This document shows, in pieces, positions 44,613 to 58,490 of a DNA stretch of 64,000 nt (its first letter is position 1; every line of letters begins with the position of its first letter). The notes beneath the pieces are model-generated. The model did not search any database and had not been told where the DNA came from. It saw nothing but the letters and a program-made list of their open reading frames with translations. This DNA is from Sphagnum compactum (Eukaryota; Bryophyta; Sphagnopsida; Sphagnales): NCBI GenBank assembly GCA_965153455.1, contig OZ234500.1:2418001-2482000 (forward strand). Direction: 5' to 3'. Both the position numbers and the translations under genes were made by a program.

Positions 44613-47600
44613 GGATAACATCCTTGATCTGTCAAACAATATGTGACCAATCATGGAAAGAAGATATGCATTATTGTGATTTTGACTTATTATGACTACT
44701 AATAGCTAATCTCATCATGTACAGAATCATGTGCACATGGCCCATAATCCTTGTTGGATGTTAAATGCCCCAAGGATTATAAGGTAAACAACATGACCAT
44801 ATCAATGCACATTAAACCATTAGGATGGCCAAGATTTGATTTTGTGATCATGGTTTATGATGGGATTTATAAATGTTTGTTGTCTCTATCAACTTCTCAA
44901 CATTTCATTGTGCTCGGGAAGAATTTTATGTTTCTCATAATGAAAGGTTGCAAAATCTTGGTTTCAATTCCAAAGTCATGATAATGTGTTCAATAAATCA
45001 AAATTGAGAATTATTTTAAATCAAACTTCTCCTAACAAATTCATTCCCAATTGGGTTGCAACGAAAGAAAATACATGGTTTTTGTTACAACCCTACCATT
45101 AGGTTCGCGATTAAACGTGGAATGCAAGGGCACATGAGACCAAAAAAATGTGTTCAAAAGTGAAACACACATTCACAAGTGGGGGAAAGTGCAAAAGATT
45201 GAGCCCAATGACTTCCAAATGCACTGCCATTTTTAGAGTTGCATTCGTGGGGGACTCCCGAATATTTAGAAACTTAGTTGAAAGGGCAAACAAACACCAA
45301 ATTGGACCCCCAGGATATCATTGGAAAGGTCTTGAAGTGTAAATGCCTAAAGTGCTTTTGCATAATTCATTTAGACCTAAAATGCATGAGTTATAATCGA
45401 AAGAAAGTCCGGGAATCAAATTGGGAATTAGACTCCCAACCATAAATCACTTTAGAATAGGGGCTAAATGAACTCCAATTGGGTTGTCCAAAACAACATT
45501 GAAAAGATCTTTGAGGGCTATAAGATATTGCCCTCACATGCTCCAAGCAAGTTTGATTTGAGGAAGATATGAACGTCAAAATTTTGGGACACTAGAAGTC
45601 CCAATTTTGGGACTCCCACTTGGGACTCTTGAGAAAAAATGCCATTTGGATGTAGCCCCCACAAAGAGTTAGAAATTATAGTATAGGGAGGGGAGTAGTG
45701 CCTCCTCCCAAAGGTTGTGGGCCATGTAAAGCTTGAGCTTGAAGTTGACCTTATTAAATCCGCTACACCATTTGCTTTCATATTAAACTCTTGCTTGTGA
45801 GTTTTTCCTAGTCTCATGCTGAAGCTCTAACACACTCTTTTACCCCACAAGTACTACGAGCTAGGGAGCATGCCCCGACTCCTTTTTTTTCCATTGCTTC
45901 ATTCCAACACCTACATTTGGTCTTTCAAGGAGTTTGGGGGTGCATTAGTTTTGATGATGGCAATTGGTTCAACAACATATTCCAACATTTTTACCTTTAT
46001 TAATAATGGGGCAATTCGATAATGATTGCATCAAATTTATAAGTTTTTAAAAAATGATATTATTATTTTTTTTTTTGTTAATGAAAGGTCTTTGAACTAG
46101 TTTGTACTTAAATTAATTTAAATGACATGAAAAATTAATCAATAACCATGTGCAATCCAATTTTTTGATAAGCTTAATATTTTTCTTGAATTATTAAGTA
46201 GAAAGATATCATGTGTTGTTAATTTGTGGGTCCATTCATAAATGCAACACAATTACAAGGAGACATTAAATGATTAGGTTTCAATTTGAGGAATTTTCGA
46301 ATGTTGTGGCCAACACAACATCGAATGCACCTTGAACAATTATGTGTTATACAAAAAAAAAACCAACCAAACACAAGATTCCAAATTTAGGAACTTATGA
46401 CATCAAATATATAATTAGCAAATCATGTGAATCTAAGTAAACCAGAACTTATAAAGTAACCAATACATTGGAACACAACTTGTAGCATTTATTTGGGCAA
46501 CATTTAGGTGGAATGCTAGTTGATATAAATGATGAAATTGACACCTTGTCTTTCATGTAAAACATGTATTTACAAGCCACAACTAACAAGACCATTGTAT
46601 AAATTTTACATGTTTAACATCTAATAGATAAAGTAATATTGCAAATGTGTAATATATTCAAACAACAATGTTTTCAATATAACATTATACCATTTAAATA
46701 AATTTCAAAATAGTTTTATGAGTAGTATGACCAAATTATGCTTAGAAACAATGTTTAAAAAATTTAAGTGGTGTAATCAACCATGACCTATCAATCCAAG
46801 TCTACCATATCAATCTATCAAGATGTTGTTAGGACTATTTGAAAAGGCACCATTGTGTCCTATTATTGTGAATGCAACTTGTGAGATCCACAAACAACTT
46901 TGATTGCATGAGTTCCAATGTTTAAAAGTGACCTCAATAAACAAGAAGCAACAACCGAGAAGATTTAGGCATTGGAGATAGAACAAAAAACCCAAGTCCA
47001 TCAAGAAATAAGACTATCGACTAGACAAGAATCATCCAACTAGATGAATGTAATTTATTTGCAACAACTTAGTGGAATGTCAAATACATGGTTATATGTG
47101 TTTTTCACTTAATCTTTTCAATCTATAATACATACATGTTTGGTTATTCATTACTAGCTCAACATTGGAGATTTTATTATTCTTCATTCAAATCTAGCCT
47201 CCTATTTATGTGTTAATCTTTGTCAATCATATTTGGTCTTTGAGCACGTTTCCTATTAATGTGCAAATCCAACATCTATGCAAATTCCTCATTCTTGCCA
47301 TTATTCCTCTCTAAGTTCCAATTAAATGACATAAATTTGGATTCTTAAATAAGTTTCTAGATGTTATCTTGGTTAATGACGGAATAGCTGTTTTGTTGTA
47401 TGTCATGACATTCCATTGTACACATTTTGTGTATATTATATAGTTTTGTTATGCATGTGTTATTTTTGTGACATAAATTTGAAAATTCTTTATTTTGTAG
47501 TACTCCGTATAAAGAAAGCTTATGCCCAATTGTCTTATGAACAATGTTGAGTATAACACCAAATTTAGTTCATTAGGATATTTTAGTTGTATTTCCATAT

Positions 47601-49864
47601 ATTTAGTTTATTAAGTCTGCTGTTTAGATTGCTAGGGCTGTTATTTAGGCCAGACCACAATTTAAAACACTTCTTTGAACTAACTACATTCTACATTGGA
47701 TTCAAGACATGGCAAATAGTATTTCTTTCATCTCTACCAAGTTTAAGGTTAGTACTCTAGGTGTTATTGCATGAATCTTCACAATTTTTGTGCTGAATAG
47801 CTCTAAATGTTAGAAACATCCCAACTGCCCAGAAAGGCCTGATAGATTATAGGAATTAAGTCTTGAACATGTAGTACCCTAATCACCACCTAACATTATA
47901 ACATATGATGTTCTTTTTGTGAGGGGATAGGAGACTAGAAAATAAAATTGATCCTTTTTCAATTTTATGATATAAAAAATTTGGTGAAATTTTCCAAAAA
48001 CTTAGCAGAATTAGTTGAATTTACACTTAGAAAAACATATTTATCCAACATTTTGCCAATCTTTTGGTTGAAAAATGAAAAACATTGATGAAGAAACAAT
48101 CACTGATTTCAATCAAGTTTTTCGGATCACACAATCAGTTTGTAGCCATTAATATAGAACGTTGATTAAAGATGTGTAACTTGATATACGGTTTGCAGCC
48201 AAATTTGGCTAAATCTTCTTAAGGACAATCACAAATTTTTTTCTTCATCTTGCTATGGATGATCACCACTTCAGCTACATAAAAGAATTCCTAGAAAAAA
48301 ACATGGCTCCAGGGTTAGATACAACTACCAAAGGAGCCTCACTCGAGAGTGAAAAAGGTGAATGTACCGGACCCTTGAGTGTGTTCACGTTCACTTTTGC
48401 GGTGCTGGGGGCAGTTCGATAATGGAGGATACGAACTGTGTGTGGTACAATAATTGAGTCTCTATTGTGGTACCAATCCAGTCACACTGTACATATGTTG
48501 CAAGTTTCTAAGAGAGCAAGGTCCAATGCAATACAAGTGTGTCACACTGTGGCCTTGCCATTTACATTTAAGGCAAAAGAAGAAGAATTATGAAAACTCA
48601 AATATTTCACCATGCATATATTATAATCTTCAAAAAATCCTCTAAAAGAATCCAAAATCCTTCAAGATATTATTAACTCTATAACTAATCTCAAGTTTCA
48701 ACACAAGCCAAAATGTCATCTTTCAAAAATCTTCATATAAAAATAGACCTAGTACCTAGGGGCCAAAATCCCAGCTTAAGCTACTATACTCTATAATGAA
48801 TCTAAACACAATATCCTTGCCTTGGTAGGCAAGGCCAACAAAATGGAATAGTCTCTAATTTTGGTCGAGACTTGAGTGTAGGGAAGCACAGGAGCATACA
48901 AAAATCCAGATAATTGACAAAAGGGAAGGACAAGTCCAAAGTATTGTGGCAATAATGGGCCTTGAAACCTTGTAATTGGGTCCAATTTCAACAATGGCAT
49001 ATGTTTGCCCTATTCCCAAGGTAAGGACATGGGTAAAGATTTACCATTTACATTCCATAAGATGGATATAAGTGAATAAAATTAAGATAAGTCAGAATAT
49101 GTATAATAGGTATGTGTACAAACTATGGCACAATCGCAAATGGGGAAAATAATTAGGTGTGCAATTAGCATTGCATACTCAAGCACATGACATTTGAAAA
49201 CATTCTTAGGGGAAAGTTTGCTGCAAAGATTAAAGGATTATCCTTTCACAAGGTTAAAAATGCATTCCAGGCATTCCTATAATAGCAAATAGTATGATCA
49301 GTTTAAAATGATTGAAAAGTATAAGGTAACAATCTTGCAAGAGAAGAAGAGGAAAAAAATAAAAGTAAAATTTCTCATGTAATTCAAAAAATCCATGACC
49401 TAAAAATGCATAGTCCTTGCTTCTGCATTCTTAGGTGTATAATACATTGACAAGAAGCAGCTTGTGCCTTATGGACAGAAATAGGTGATTTTCATGCATA
49501 GAAATATCGAAAACACTTAGTAAGTTAGAAATAGCCTAAAACGCAAAATTAAAACTTTAGAAGTAGGTAAAGGGGAGGCAAATAATTGAAATTTCAGTTA
49601 CTTTACAGATCAATTCCATTATCATGCATTTCATTTCATTTTGTTCTTGTGCATTTTTGGTTTAATTGCATTATTATCTCATCCTAAGGAAAACACAAAT
49701 TTTATTATGCATCAAGTAAATGAAGTTTAAATATGAAGTGTACCTGTAATACATGAAACTTCAATATATCATAAGTGCTGTAAATGAACTAATATGAAGT
49801 GCAAAAAATTGTGTTAAAAACTAACTAAAACTAACATGTGAAATATCATGGCATATATTTCCTA
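44613..49864. other. AT-rich spacer, no gene
   Basis: No supported gene, RNA gene or defined element. Frames are short. 48310-48440 is briefly GC-richer without recognisable coding. Confidence 0.45.
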
Positions 49865-50130
49865 AAATATTTAGTTTTGATTTCGTTGAATTTTCTTTGA
49901 GAAAATTATTATTCAATATTCAATAACTCTGGCATCTTAAGTCTAAACACTAGCAAACCATCTCGGTGCGCACTCCTACTCATCATCAAGGGCTTTCCAA
50001 TGGTACCAAGATAGCAACAGCAAGACATTTGGGGGGGGGGCATCATGGTGTTTGGGAGATCTCAATGTGACACAGAAAACAAAGAAAACTACCTTCCTTA
50101 ATAGATATAGAGGTAGATACATGTTTGGGA
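49865..50130 (+). repeat. Dispersed repeat pair, copy A (with 58215-58490)
   Basis: Collinear with 58215-58490: attcaatattcaataa, cggtg-gcactcctactcatc, caagggct, tttgggagatc, atgtgaca, and actaccttccttaatagata. Includes a 10-12 G run at 50030-50041 that is shorter and interrupted in the other copy. Non-coding. Confidence 0.7.
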
Positions 50131-50733
50131 GGAAGAAAATGTGGGAATTATGTGTCCCAATAGAAAGAGTTAAATCATCAATTTTGACATCATTTCTCAA
50201 AGGATAACAATCAGATCAAGATCACCATTTTCTATCAATGACCAAATCCATGATCCGATTCTTGAGAAATCCAAAATCGCGAACTTTCACAACCTTAATA
50301 AGGTAGTAACTACCTAGATGCTTTGATCTAGTAGAAGAAATATATTGCGTCCACAACAGAATGGTCAGCCTTTTAGTGTATACCAGCCTCCATGAAGTCA
50401 CAAGAATCTTGTACTTTAATAGGTAGTACTGTTGATCTTGAGATCCAATTCATGAGCAAACAGCAATGACCCAGTAAAGATCAGTTGCTAGTTGCTACCC
50501 AATGATCTGCAGAAGGTGTTTTTTCTAGTCAGATCAGCTGCTGATCAGATAGGTTTTGACACCACAAGACTTCACACAATTTGCTTGCTATATTTGCAGT
50601 GCAAATGTGATAAAGATCTAGAACATAGTCCTGAAGCTAGGCCCAAACTGGGTCATGCAGTTTCTAGCAAAGCATAGTACTTACCTGGATTGTATATAGA
50701 TTGAGAATGAGAAAAGAGATTGGAGTCATGATC

Positions 50734-51027
50734 TTAGTAGCCGCCACCGCCAAGAGGTGGTGGAGGTGGAGAGTAAAGCACAGGAGAGGGAGGAGGTGGA
50801 GAGGGAACCACTTTGGGGTGTGGTTTTGGAATGGGGGCCGCTACTGGTGCGATCTTAGCATAAGTTGTTGGTGCAGCTACTGGAGCGCTCTTCACTGTTG
50901 GAGGCTTGGAATGCTCCTTGGCGCCAGGCAAGGGACGTCCCTCCACGAATCCAGAGCTAGTCACGATGGCAACCACCATCATCAAGATCAATGCCACACA
51001 TTGCACTCCTGTTATAACAGCTTTCAT
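50734..51027 (-). CDS. Secreted proline-rich (extensin-like) protein (paralogue 2)
   Basis: Intronless frame of 97 residues. N-terminal signal peptide (GVQCVALILMMVVAIVTSSG, cut probably near FVEG). The mature part has Ala-Pro-Val repeats (SAPVAAPTTYAKIAPVAAP, about 47-65), then extensin-type SPPPP blocks (VVPSPPPPSPVLYSPPPPP) and a GGGGY end. Expected to be hydroxylated and O-glycosylated and placed in the wall. Signal peptide (GVQCVA-LM-V-IV) and Gly-Tyr terminus match 27032-27451, while the repeat region differs (SPPPP versus SPSP), so the two share origin and control but probably different glycosylation. Possible promoter at 51279-51296. Confidence 0.82.
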   Translation of the reverse strand: MKAVITGVQCVALILMMVVAIVTSSGFVEGRPLPGAKEHSKPPTVKSAPVAAPTTYAKIAPVAAPIPKPHPKVVPSPPPPSPVLYSPPPPPLGGGGY

Positions 51028-51278
51028 CTTGCCCTCTAGAGTCTTCTTTCTCTATCAAGAATAATACTCAAGATCCAGCAGCTCAGCTCTGGTTCCAAAG
51101 TATGTCCAAAACAAAGCTTAGCTAGCAGTTGGTGATGGATCACACTAGCTGCGCCTCTGTGGACTGAAATTTTCAGATGCTGCAAATTAGACAAATGAGC
51201 CCTAACTAGATCACAAAGTTCTTGACCGAGACTTTGCTGTACTGCTGCTTGACAAGAGATTTGAAGCATGGGAGATGA

Positions 51279-51296
51279 GTAGTTATAGTAGAAGCA
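51279..51296 (-). promoter_or_regulatory. Core promoter block with TATA-like element, proline-rich gene 2
   Basis: Identical 18 bases to 27606-27623 in the paralogue; minus strand contains CTATAACTAC. About 250 bp before the ATG, so the leader is about 100 nt longer than in paralogue 1, or holds an intron. Confidence 0.65.
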
Positions 51297-51334
51297 TCTA
51301 GCTGCACAACTGTGAAGAGCTGGCAGACATTGCA

Positions 51335-51352
51335 GGGGGGGGGGGGGGGGGG
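51335..51352 (+). repeat. 18-G tract in the promoter of proline-rich gene 2
   Basis: Eighteen consecutive G on the plus strand (C on the sense strand), between the shared TATA block and the upstream promoter block. Absent from the same spot in paralogue 1. Confidence 0.9.
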
Positions 51353-51416
51353 AACACCATCACCCCCTCACTTCATCACCACTGCTGCAGGGACTAAACA
51401 AGAAGTCTAATACTAA

Positions 51417-51448
51417 AGCTGGCAAGGGAGCAAGGAGGGGCCCCACAT
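51417..51448 (-). promoter_or_regulatory. Conserved upstream promoter block, proline-rich gene 2
   Basis: Counterpart of 27714-27745: agctggca-ggga-gcaa-ggagg-g-ccccacat. Sense strand starts ATGTGGGGCCCC. About 120 bp from the TATA block, the extra length being mostly the G tract. Confidence 0.6.
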
Positions 51449-54400
51449 CACAATGGCTCAAGAGAGGTAACAGTCTAGAATAGTGCAGTAAAAACTACAA
51501 AAGACTTGGGGCTATGACTGCATTAAGAAAGGGTCGACGAAGGCTGCACAGATTAGAGCTGGCCAGCACCAACAAGATCATCACAATACCAAGTAGTACC
51601 AAGTTAGGCACTTTGCTCCCTAATGTTTTATTAAGTAATGGAAAAAGTCTATTAGGCAAAATGGATTTGGAGTCTGAGTGAAATTAGGCATTTGGGTTTT
51701 TCTTTTCTTGAATTAGGCTAATTTATGGAGGATGGGTGGAAATCAAGAGATGGGATTTCAAGTTTTAGGGTGCACATCTACTTGAATTTGTCATCAGTGT
51801 TCTAAGGGTCTGAGGAAGAGAGTTTTCAAGCATTAGCATTGTCAAGTATCACATAAGGTCCTCCTCCTGTTTTGTTTAAGTTTTCAAGAGTTGTGCCCGC
51901 ATGGAATTATTTCTTGTAGAGATGTTTTAGGATTCATGCTTAAGATGTCAATGTGCACTATTCATGCTTTTTTCCTCACTTGAAACAATTGTAGCTTATT
52001 AAGGTTTTTGTGAAATTTTGGAGAAATTAGGCAATTTCTTGGCATATTTTTTTAGAGAAATTGGCACAACAATAAGCACAGAGATGAGAAATTATTAGGC
52101 ACTTTCCCTTCACTTTAATTTCAACCTAACTTGGTAGGGCAGGTACCACATATGTCTTTGCCCATCTTCCCTGTGAAACATATTAGTCTTCCAGTAAACC
52201 ATGAGATTAAAAACTCTGACTTCATCTCAAACTTTAGTACCATCTCTGCATATGACACCATCCATCAGGCCCCTGGCACCCAACAGCTGCCCTGTTTCTC
52301 TAGCAGATTGATTCTTCCTGCCTTGGATTTTGGCTGCTTGATCTGCTACAAACTTGGCGAGCCTTGTGTTATTACATGCTTCTGCTTTTGGAAGTCTAAA
52401 GGCTTTCCTGAGGGCTTTCCCTCTGGATAAAGGCTTTCCTAAGGGCTTTCCCTCTGGCAGGTAGAATTTTTTTTTGGTGGGTTATTCTCTCTCTAATTTT
52501 CTGTAATAATTTAAAAGCTTTACATAGACTGGAATGGGTAACATTTAAGCTATTACAATATGAAGAAAAGGGACATATTTGGCAGCCTCAAATTTGGTTT
52601 TAGAAAACTGAGGCTATACACAAAGAGGAGGTTGGGCAGAAGTTGGGCCACACATATACAGAAAACTTCAGCAACAGTCATGAGGAGAGGCACCAGGCTT
52701 GCAGTGCATGCGCTCAATTGTTTAATTGTTTGTCAGTTGTGGTTGTTGTTGTCCTCCACTTCATTCCCAAGGAATCATGGAGAACCAGCTGGTGTTCAGA
52801 GGTTAATTCAATTTCATAGAATTATTTAGCCACAAATATTTTATGAGTTCAAATCACATATCTGAAGTCGGACTGAATAAATTATCTGGTTAAAATATAT
52901 GCATGTATATGTACACAAACTTGCATATACATATACTTGTTTTTTATAATTTGTAGGTTCTATAGAAAATCAGAATTACAAATCACTGTGTGTGTGTATA
53001 TATATATATATATATCCTCTTTGTTCATATATAATTCCTATATATGTGATAGAATATTCTTGCTCCAACACATTTTTCACAAAAAGAAGAAAACTTCCAC
53101 AAAAATTGTCACTGGTCCTGCTTCATTCTGGCTGCAAGGGATGACATTAAACACCCACTGAATTAGTACTAACCTACCAGCTGGTTATTGATTTCTTCTA
53201 CAACTGGTTGGATTTATAATGTCTTGGTACTAAATCTTCAAAAATCTAATAACCTACCTGGACAGACAAAAGCCTTCAATATTTTTTTTGTGTGACTTGG
53301 AAATTTGATGCAGCATTATTTCAGAAGACAATTATAAATATATCTAGTATTCTGGCACCAAAATAAAACCAACCCCAAATTGCCCAATCATTTTGACATC
53401 ACAAGGGAAACAAGAACAGCTGTTCACAAGCTGACAACATGATGGGAGTGATTTTACTCTAAGTTGGTGATTTTTTAGGTGAAGCTTTTGTCTGCCATTT
53501 CTACATCATTTCACACAGGAAATGCACAGCTAACCACTGCTTTCTGCTGACATAGGTATTCATTAGAGACACAAGGGTGGTGAGGGATGTGGGGTTGAAG
53601 AATTGGGAAGCATGCATGACAGTCCTTACTTCTGTGTGGCTAAGGAAGGATACCTAGTTTTATCTAGTTCAAGTTTTGGTTCAAATTAAATGAGCAAGAC
53701 TGTGATTGTAGTTTGTAAATTTGACAGAGCCCAAATGCTGACCAGACCAAGCCAAGAGAGTGTGAGCAAAAGGCTTGGATGACCTTACTAGGCTCTCAAG
53801 CTGAAAAAAGAGACGCTCCCAACACACTGATTTGGCACCAGATTCCAGATGAAGCTGTGGAAGTCAGAGACATGTGGAGCACACATTTTTATGTCCTTGC
53901 TCATCACTACAGCTGATGAGTATGGTAGAAGTTGTTCCACTCATTTCAACCAACCCCCTCAATTGAACCATCAGCTTTTGCCAGTGACAACTTATTAAGT
54001 TTCTGGACAAATGGTGAAGAGTTAGTAAAAAGACCAATAATTCATTGGAGTGATATGATCTGCTGAATGTTTGACTACCCATATGATCGGAATCATCTAG
54101 ACATCAAGTGTGCATTAGATCAACCTAACACAACACTCAATCATTCATTGAGGGTATTAAGAGGATAGTGCCCCCACATTATAATCTCAAAAACAACCCT
54201 AGTCATCTTGTTGGCCGACACAACCCCAAGCTCGCCACCTTAGCCAACCTGGACTCCCAAGCCCAAGTTCCACTAAGGTGGTCTCAATATGAGCCCCACT
54301 ATGCTTAAGACATCTCTTAAGTGGCAGGGCATGTCACCTTGGCTTGGTGAGCAATTCCATTTTTCAGACTACACAAATATAGGTTCTGGTTGGCTCTTAA

Positions 54401-54574
54401 TTCCCAGGTAGGAATTGGTTGCTGCTGAAGGCCTGACAATCACCAGAGCTGATTTTCCCAACTATACACATAACTAGCTAATTTCCCATGGCTTATTAAA
54501 TGATCTGAAAGTGGTCCACAACACACATCCATCCATCCATAAATCCTTACATCCAGAAAGCACTCAGACAATAT
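51449..54574. other. Spacer, no gene
   Basis: No supported gene. Holds the 31-bp tandem repeat at 52398, a TA run (52996-53015) and a repeat fragment at 53165-53260 resembling 28830-28990. Confidence 0.45.
52398..52459 (+). repeat. Two 31-bp tandem repeats
   Basis: Copies 52398-52428 and 52429-52459 (aaaggctttcctgagggctt...) differ at about three positions; each also contains ggctttcc twice. Confidence 0.9.
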
Positions 54575-54890
54575 CCTCAGTGTTTTTGGAGGGCACCTTG
54601 TATCGACTAATGTGCCGCTTAGAAAGAGGAGGGAATGTTATGCATACGCCTTAAGAGTGGGCGGGATCTTGTGAGAACCATCCCCTCCTACACATTGTGA
54701 TCTACATATGTTTAGGTTCATGATAATGTTAACCTCATACTTTCCTGTAGTTGAAGCCCATGTGCCCATGGAGGACATTCCCATAATACAGGTCTGGGCT
54801 GTCCCCTCAAAATGTCGGGCTGAACTTGACAACAGCCTTGTCCTAAGTCCAGTGTTTAGGTAATGTCCCATAGTTTTACCCTCTTCTTTG
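54575..54890 (+). repeat. Dispersed repeat, copy 3
   Basis: Collinear with 10137-10450: tttttggagggcacc, cttaagagtgggcggga, tcccctcct, gtgatctacatatgtttagg, agcccatg-gcccatgg, attcccataat-cagg, ttttaccc. Lacks the complete palindrome and the internal tandem units. Confidence 0.65.
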
Positions 54891-56266
54891 TTGTGCCTGA
54901 AACATGGTTGAAATCACTAGATTGCATCAAGTTGTCTTCCTTTGAATCTGTGGCATTCTCCCCAAGGAGTACCTTACCTACAACTGACATTCAGCACAAA
55001 ATAATTCCCGAAAGGTCTAGCTGAGAAAAAGAGAAGATTTGATTGATATTTGTTGAAATTGTTCAGAATCGAACTCCCATTGGGTCACAATTATAAATAC
55101 ACAACACCAGTGTACTTTGCATACTTATTCCTCAATTGTTGAAAATCTGGAAAATTAAATTTGAGATTGCTGAACCTTGTTAAACAAAATAAATATTCAG
55201 CAAAGAAGTGTGGAACATGAGTTGTAGATATGGTATGCAAAGGAACAGGAGGAGAAAGATAGCTGGATCTGGAACTCAATAATGTGAATCCCAGTGAGAA
55301 AAACTCGTTGCCGTTTCTGGACCAGATAGTTGTTTTGTTTGCTCGACAGAATATTGACTTTGATGATCCACTAAGGACTGACACCACAAGCTTCATTCAG
55401 TTTCTGGGTAGATTTGTGGAGATATGACAAGGGCTGTCCAGAGCTGTGCTTTCTTATGGATCTAGTGAGGTTGATTATGACACTGCAAGAAATCTGATTT
55501 TTGACTGAGACTGAGCTAAGTTTGTGATTTGGGGAGCTCTTGTTTCATGATTTTTTCTGTTGATGAGCGTTTGTAATTCAATTTGTACTAGTTAGTTGTC
55601 TTGGGTGTGGGTCCTCATGCATGACTAGTATACAGTTTAAAGTAAAGTACAAAATTGCATGTGGACTTCTCCACCATCTTCTTGCAGCTGGGTCATAGCT
55701 GGAACAGCAAAAAATCACCAAGCATCTTTTACAGCCCAATTGCTAGGACTCAATGATTATACCCTTGCAAATTGCTTAGAGTATGTTCAAAGCATGATTG
55801 TTACCTCATGCTAAATGCTAACTGTAATTTTAAAAACCTCGATGCTCTCACAAGGGTCAGGGCTTCCTGAATGCAATGGAAGCTGATTACCACCAGTAGC
55901 TCAATGAGGGTGAGGAGACATTATGTTTTTTTATTAGTCTCTAGGCTCTTCTTCAGCATGGTGATCAGCACTTTTAATAACCATCAGATACAGCACAAGA
56001 ACCTTAAACTGTAATTGTAATAGATCAAGCCAATCTAATTAAACAACAAACAGTTTCCATACAAAAAGACAAGGCAGTGAGAGAGCCCTGCTATGTCTTT
56101 GCAACACGTACACACACCCAACAATTTTGTGCATCCTCCTGTCTGGCTTGACATTTCCCAAGCTGGTAAGCTATGTTTTCCTTGTCTCTGTTATAGTGGG
56201 TTCTCACATAAGAGCCATCTAATTTTGTTTGCCCTTTGTTTGCCAATTTACTTTGAAAGTGATCAA

Positions 56267-56296
56267 AGCTCAGCTCAGCTCAGCTCAGCTCAGCTT
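56267..56296. repeat. (AGCTC)6 pentanucleotide repeat
   Basis: Six uninterrupted units. Confidence 0.93.
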
Positions 56297-58214
56297 GGAA
56301 AATCTTGCACCACCAACAAGCTATTTAGAATACAGTAGAGTGTGGTGTTTTGGGTCTGCTCTATGTTACCTACAAGAGAGGAAACCAATTTTTTTGGAAA
56401 TTTGTCCCTGGTTATGGAACATACCTAAATCCAGTCTATGAATGGAAGGAAGTAAGTAACCTTTAGGTTACACCAAGCTGATCAGTTGCATTGTGTTTTC
56501 TGAATCATATTGGTGATTATACAAGGGTAACCTTTAATTTTGATGTCGGAAGAAATTGTGCAATCCAGTGTTACTGCAAACTCTCAAGCCAGAAACTATG
56601 CACTTCAGTGTTACCCAATAGCTTAGTCCCAAATGTGCATTTAAGTACTTGGTGTGCCAATTTAAGCTTGAAATATCATGTATTTGGAGGAGGATGTAGT
56701 CGGCTAGTTTCTGGGTTTGTAGGTGATGAAGTATTAATAGAGTCTTGAGAGTTGATTACATAATTTGAGAGCTAGTTTTTGTGAGCTGAAAGCTCTTGTT
56801 GTAATTTGGGAGATTTGGTTCAGTTGTTGTCACTTGTTCTATAGGTGCCTGGCATGCTTTCAGCACTTGTTCGATCATCTGGATGCTACTACAAATTATG
56901 CCTTTTTTTGTGGGCAAATTTTCATTACTTGGCCAAAAAAAATCCATTGCAACTCACGTCAAGGATTTTTGTGAAAAAATGTGCCAAAGTTGCCAGATTT
57001 TGACAAGTTTTTTTTCTGAAATCATCATATTTAGACAATAGGTTCCAACAGGTTGCAAAATATATAGCAGGATATATATTTTTTCTACTTTCCTCTCTGA
57101 CCTATAGCCCAATTTGGCTAATTCCTCTTGTGGATGATTGGTATGGTTACATCACAAAATTGAAAAAAAAAAAAATCTTGATCATGACCTATCAAATATA
57201 GTGCACCCTCTTAATCTATTTTGGCAAAGAAATACCAAGCATGACCTTACCTCTTAGTTGCACACAGTAGAATTTTGTAGAGTGTGGCAATCCTTTACAA
57301 TAACATAACAAACTCAGGGAATTCACACAGTGCAAATTGGGGGTGGCATTACACAGCGCAATTTCGCACTCCAGCCTAGAGCAGGAGATTATCACTTGTA
57401 AGGCCCCGCATTGGTTTTCATGCCATAGCTTGTTACCCTTCAGTTGTTCTGGAGGGGAAGTCACTGCTGTCAGTGAACTTGAAATCAAATATTGTGTAAA
57501 GGATTCCAAAATTCAAGAAAAATGCATCATAAGAAAAACTTCATTCATTGTGTCTAGAAAATTTGGCACAGTATCCCCCCCAATCTACTTTTTACAAAGA
57601 AATCTCAAGCATGATTGCCTAAAAAAACGGCAAAATGGAACAACAAAATGGAATTTTGTAGAGTATATTAATTCTAGTGTGTTCAAGAGTAGAAATGCAA
57701 ATTTTGCAGGAGAAGAATTTGTTTTACTTCTACAATAGAAAAGTGAGGAAACAAATTTACTTGGGAATTAGAAGTGATGATATTGAATGTGTGTATCAGT
57801 CTTCCAAAAGAACCATTTTCACCAATGAGGATTGTAGTATCTATATTGACACAAAAAAGGAAGCTTTAATTTTATTTCTTAAAACAGAGACTTTGAATTC
57901 ACAAACAATCTATTTCGTTTCTTGAACCCATTTTCAACTTTGTTTTTGGAATTCTAGTCTGTGAGACAAAAAACAATTTGTCAAAAGATTATGGTTGAGT
58001 TGTTTTTATTGCTATGGCATTCCTTTTTACATTGTGAAATCTTCAGATTTCCAAAACATTTTATTATCTCTTGCAAATTATAGCCCATGTGATATGTGAT
58101 TCTTGGTTCTGAAAATGGAAAACAACTTTCCTTCCTAAAGTAAAAGTCGTCACCTATTTCAATTATTAAGAGTTGCTAAATGCACTTGGGGAGACAATAG
58201 GTGCACTTGGCCAT

Positions 58215-58490
58215 TAGAGTGTACCCCAATTTCCCTGAAAATTTTAGTTTTTACTCTATTGAATTAAATTCTATGTCAAAATTGTTCAATATTCAATAAA
58301 TCATGCAATTTAGGTCCAAACATTACGAAATCACCTTGGTGTACCCCTACTCATCAAGGGCTCTTCAACAATACCAAGAGTGTGGTGGGGGGCGGTGTGA
58401 TTTGGGAGATCCCCTTGATGTGACAAACAAACAAAACAAGCAAACTACCTTCCTTAATAGATAGACAGTTTCTAAGTAGTGTGCACAAAC
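58215..58490 (+). repeat. Dispersed repeat pair, copy B (with 49865-50130)
   Basis: Same orientation and block order as 49865-50130; G run here is ggtggggggcgg. About 8.3 kb apart. Confidence 0.7.

Noticed and set aside
55484-55510. cactgcaagaaatctgattt, like a CACTA terminus
   Set aside because: No inverted partner or 3-bp duplication found within several kb.
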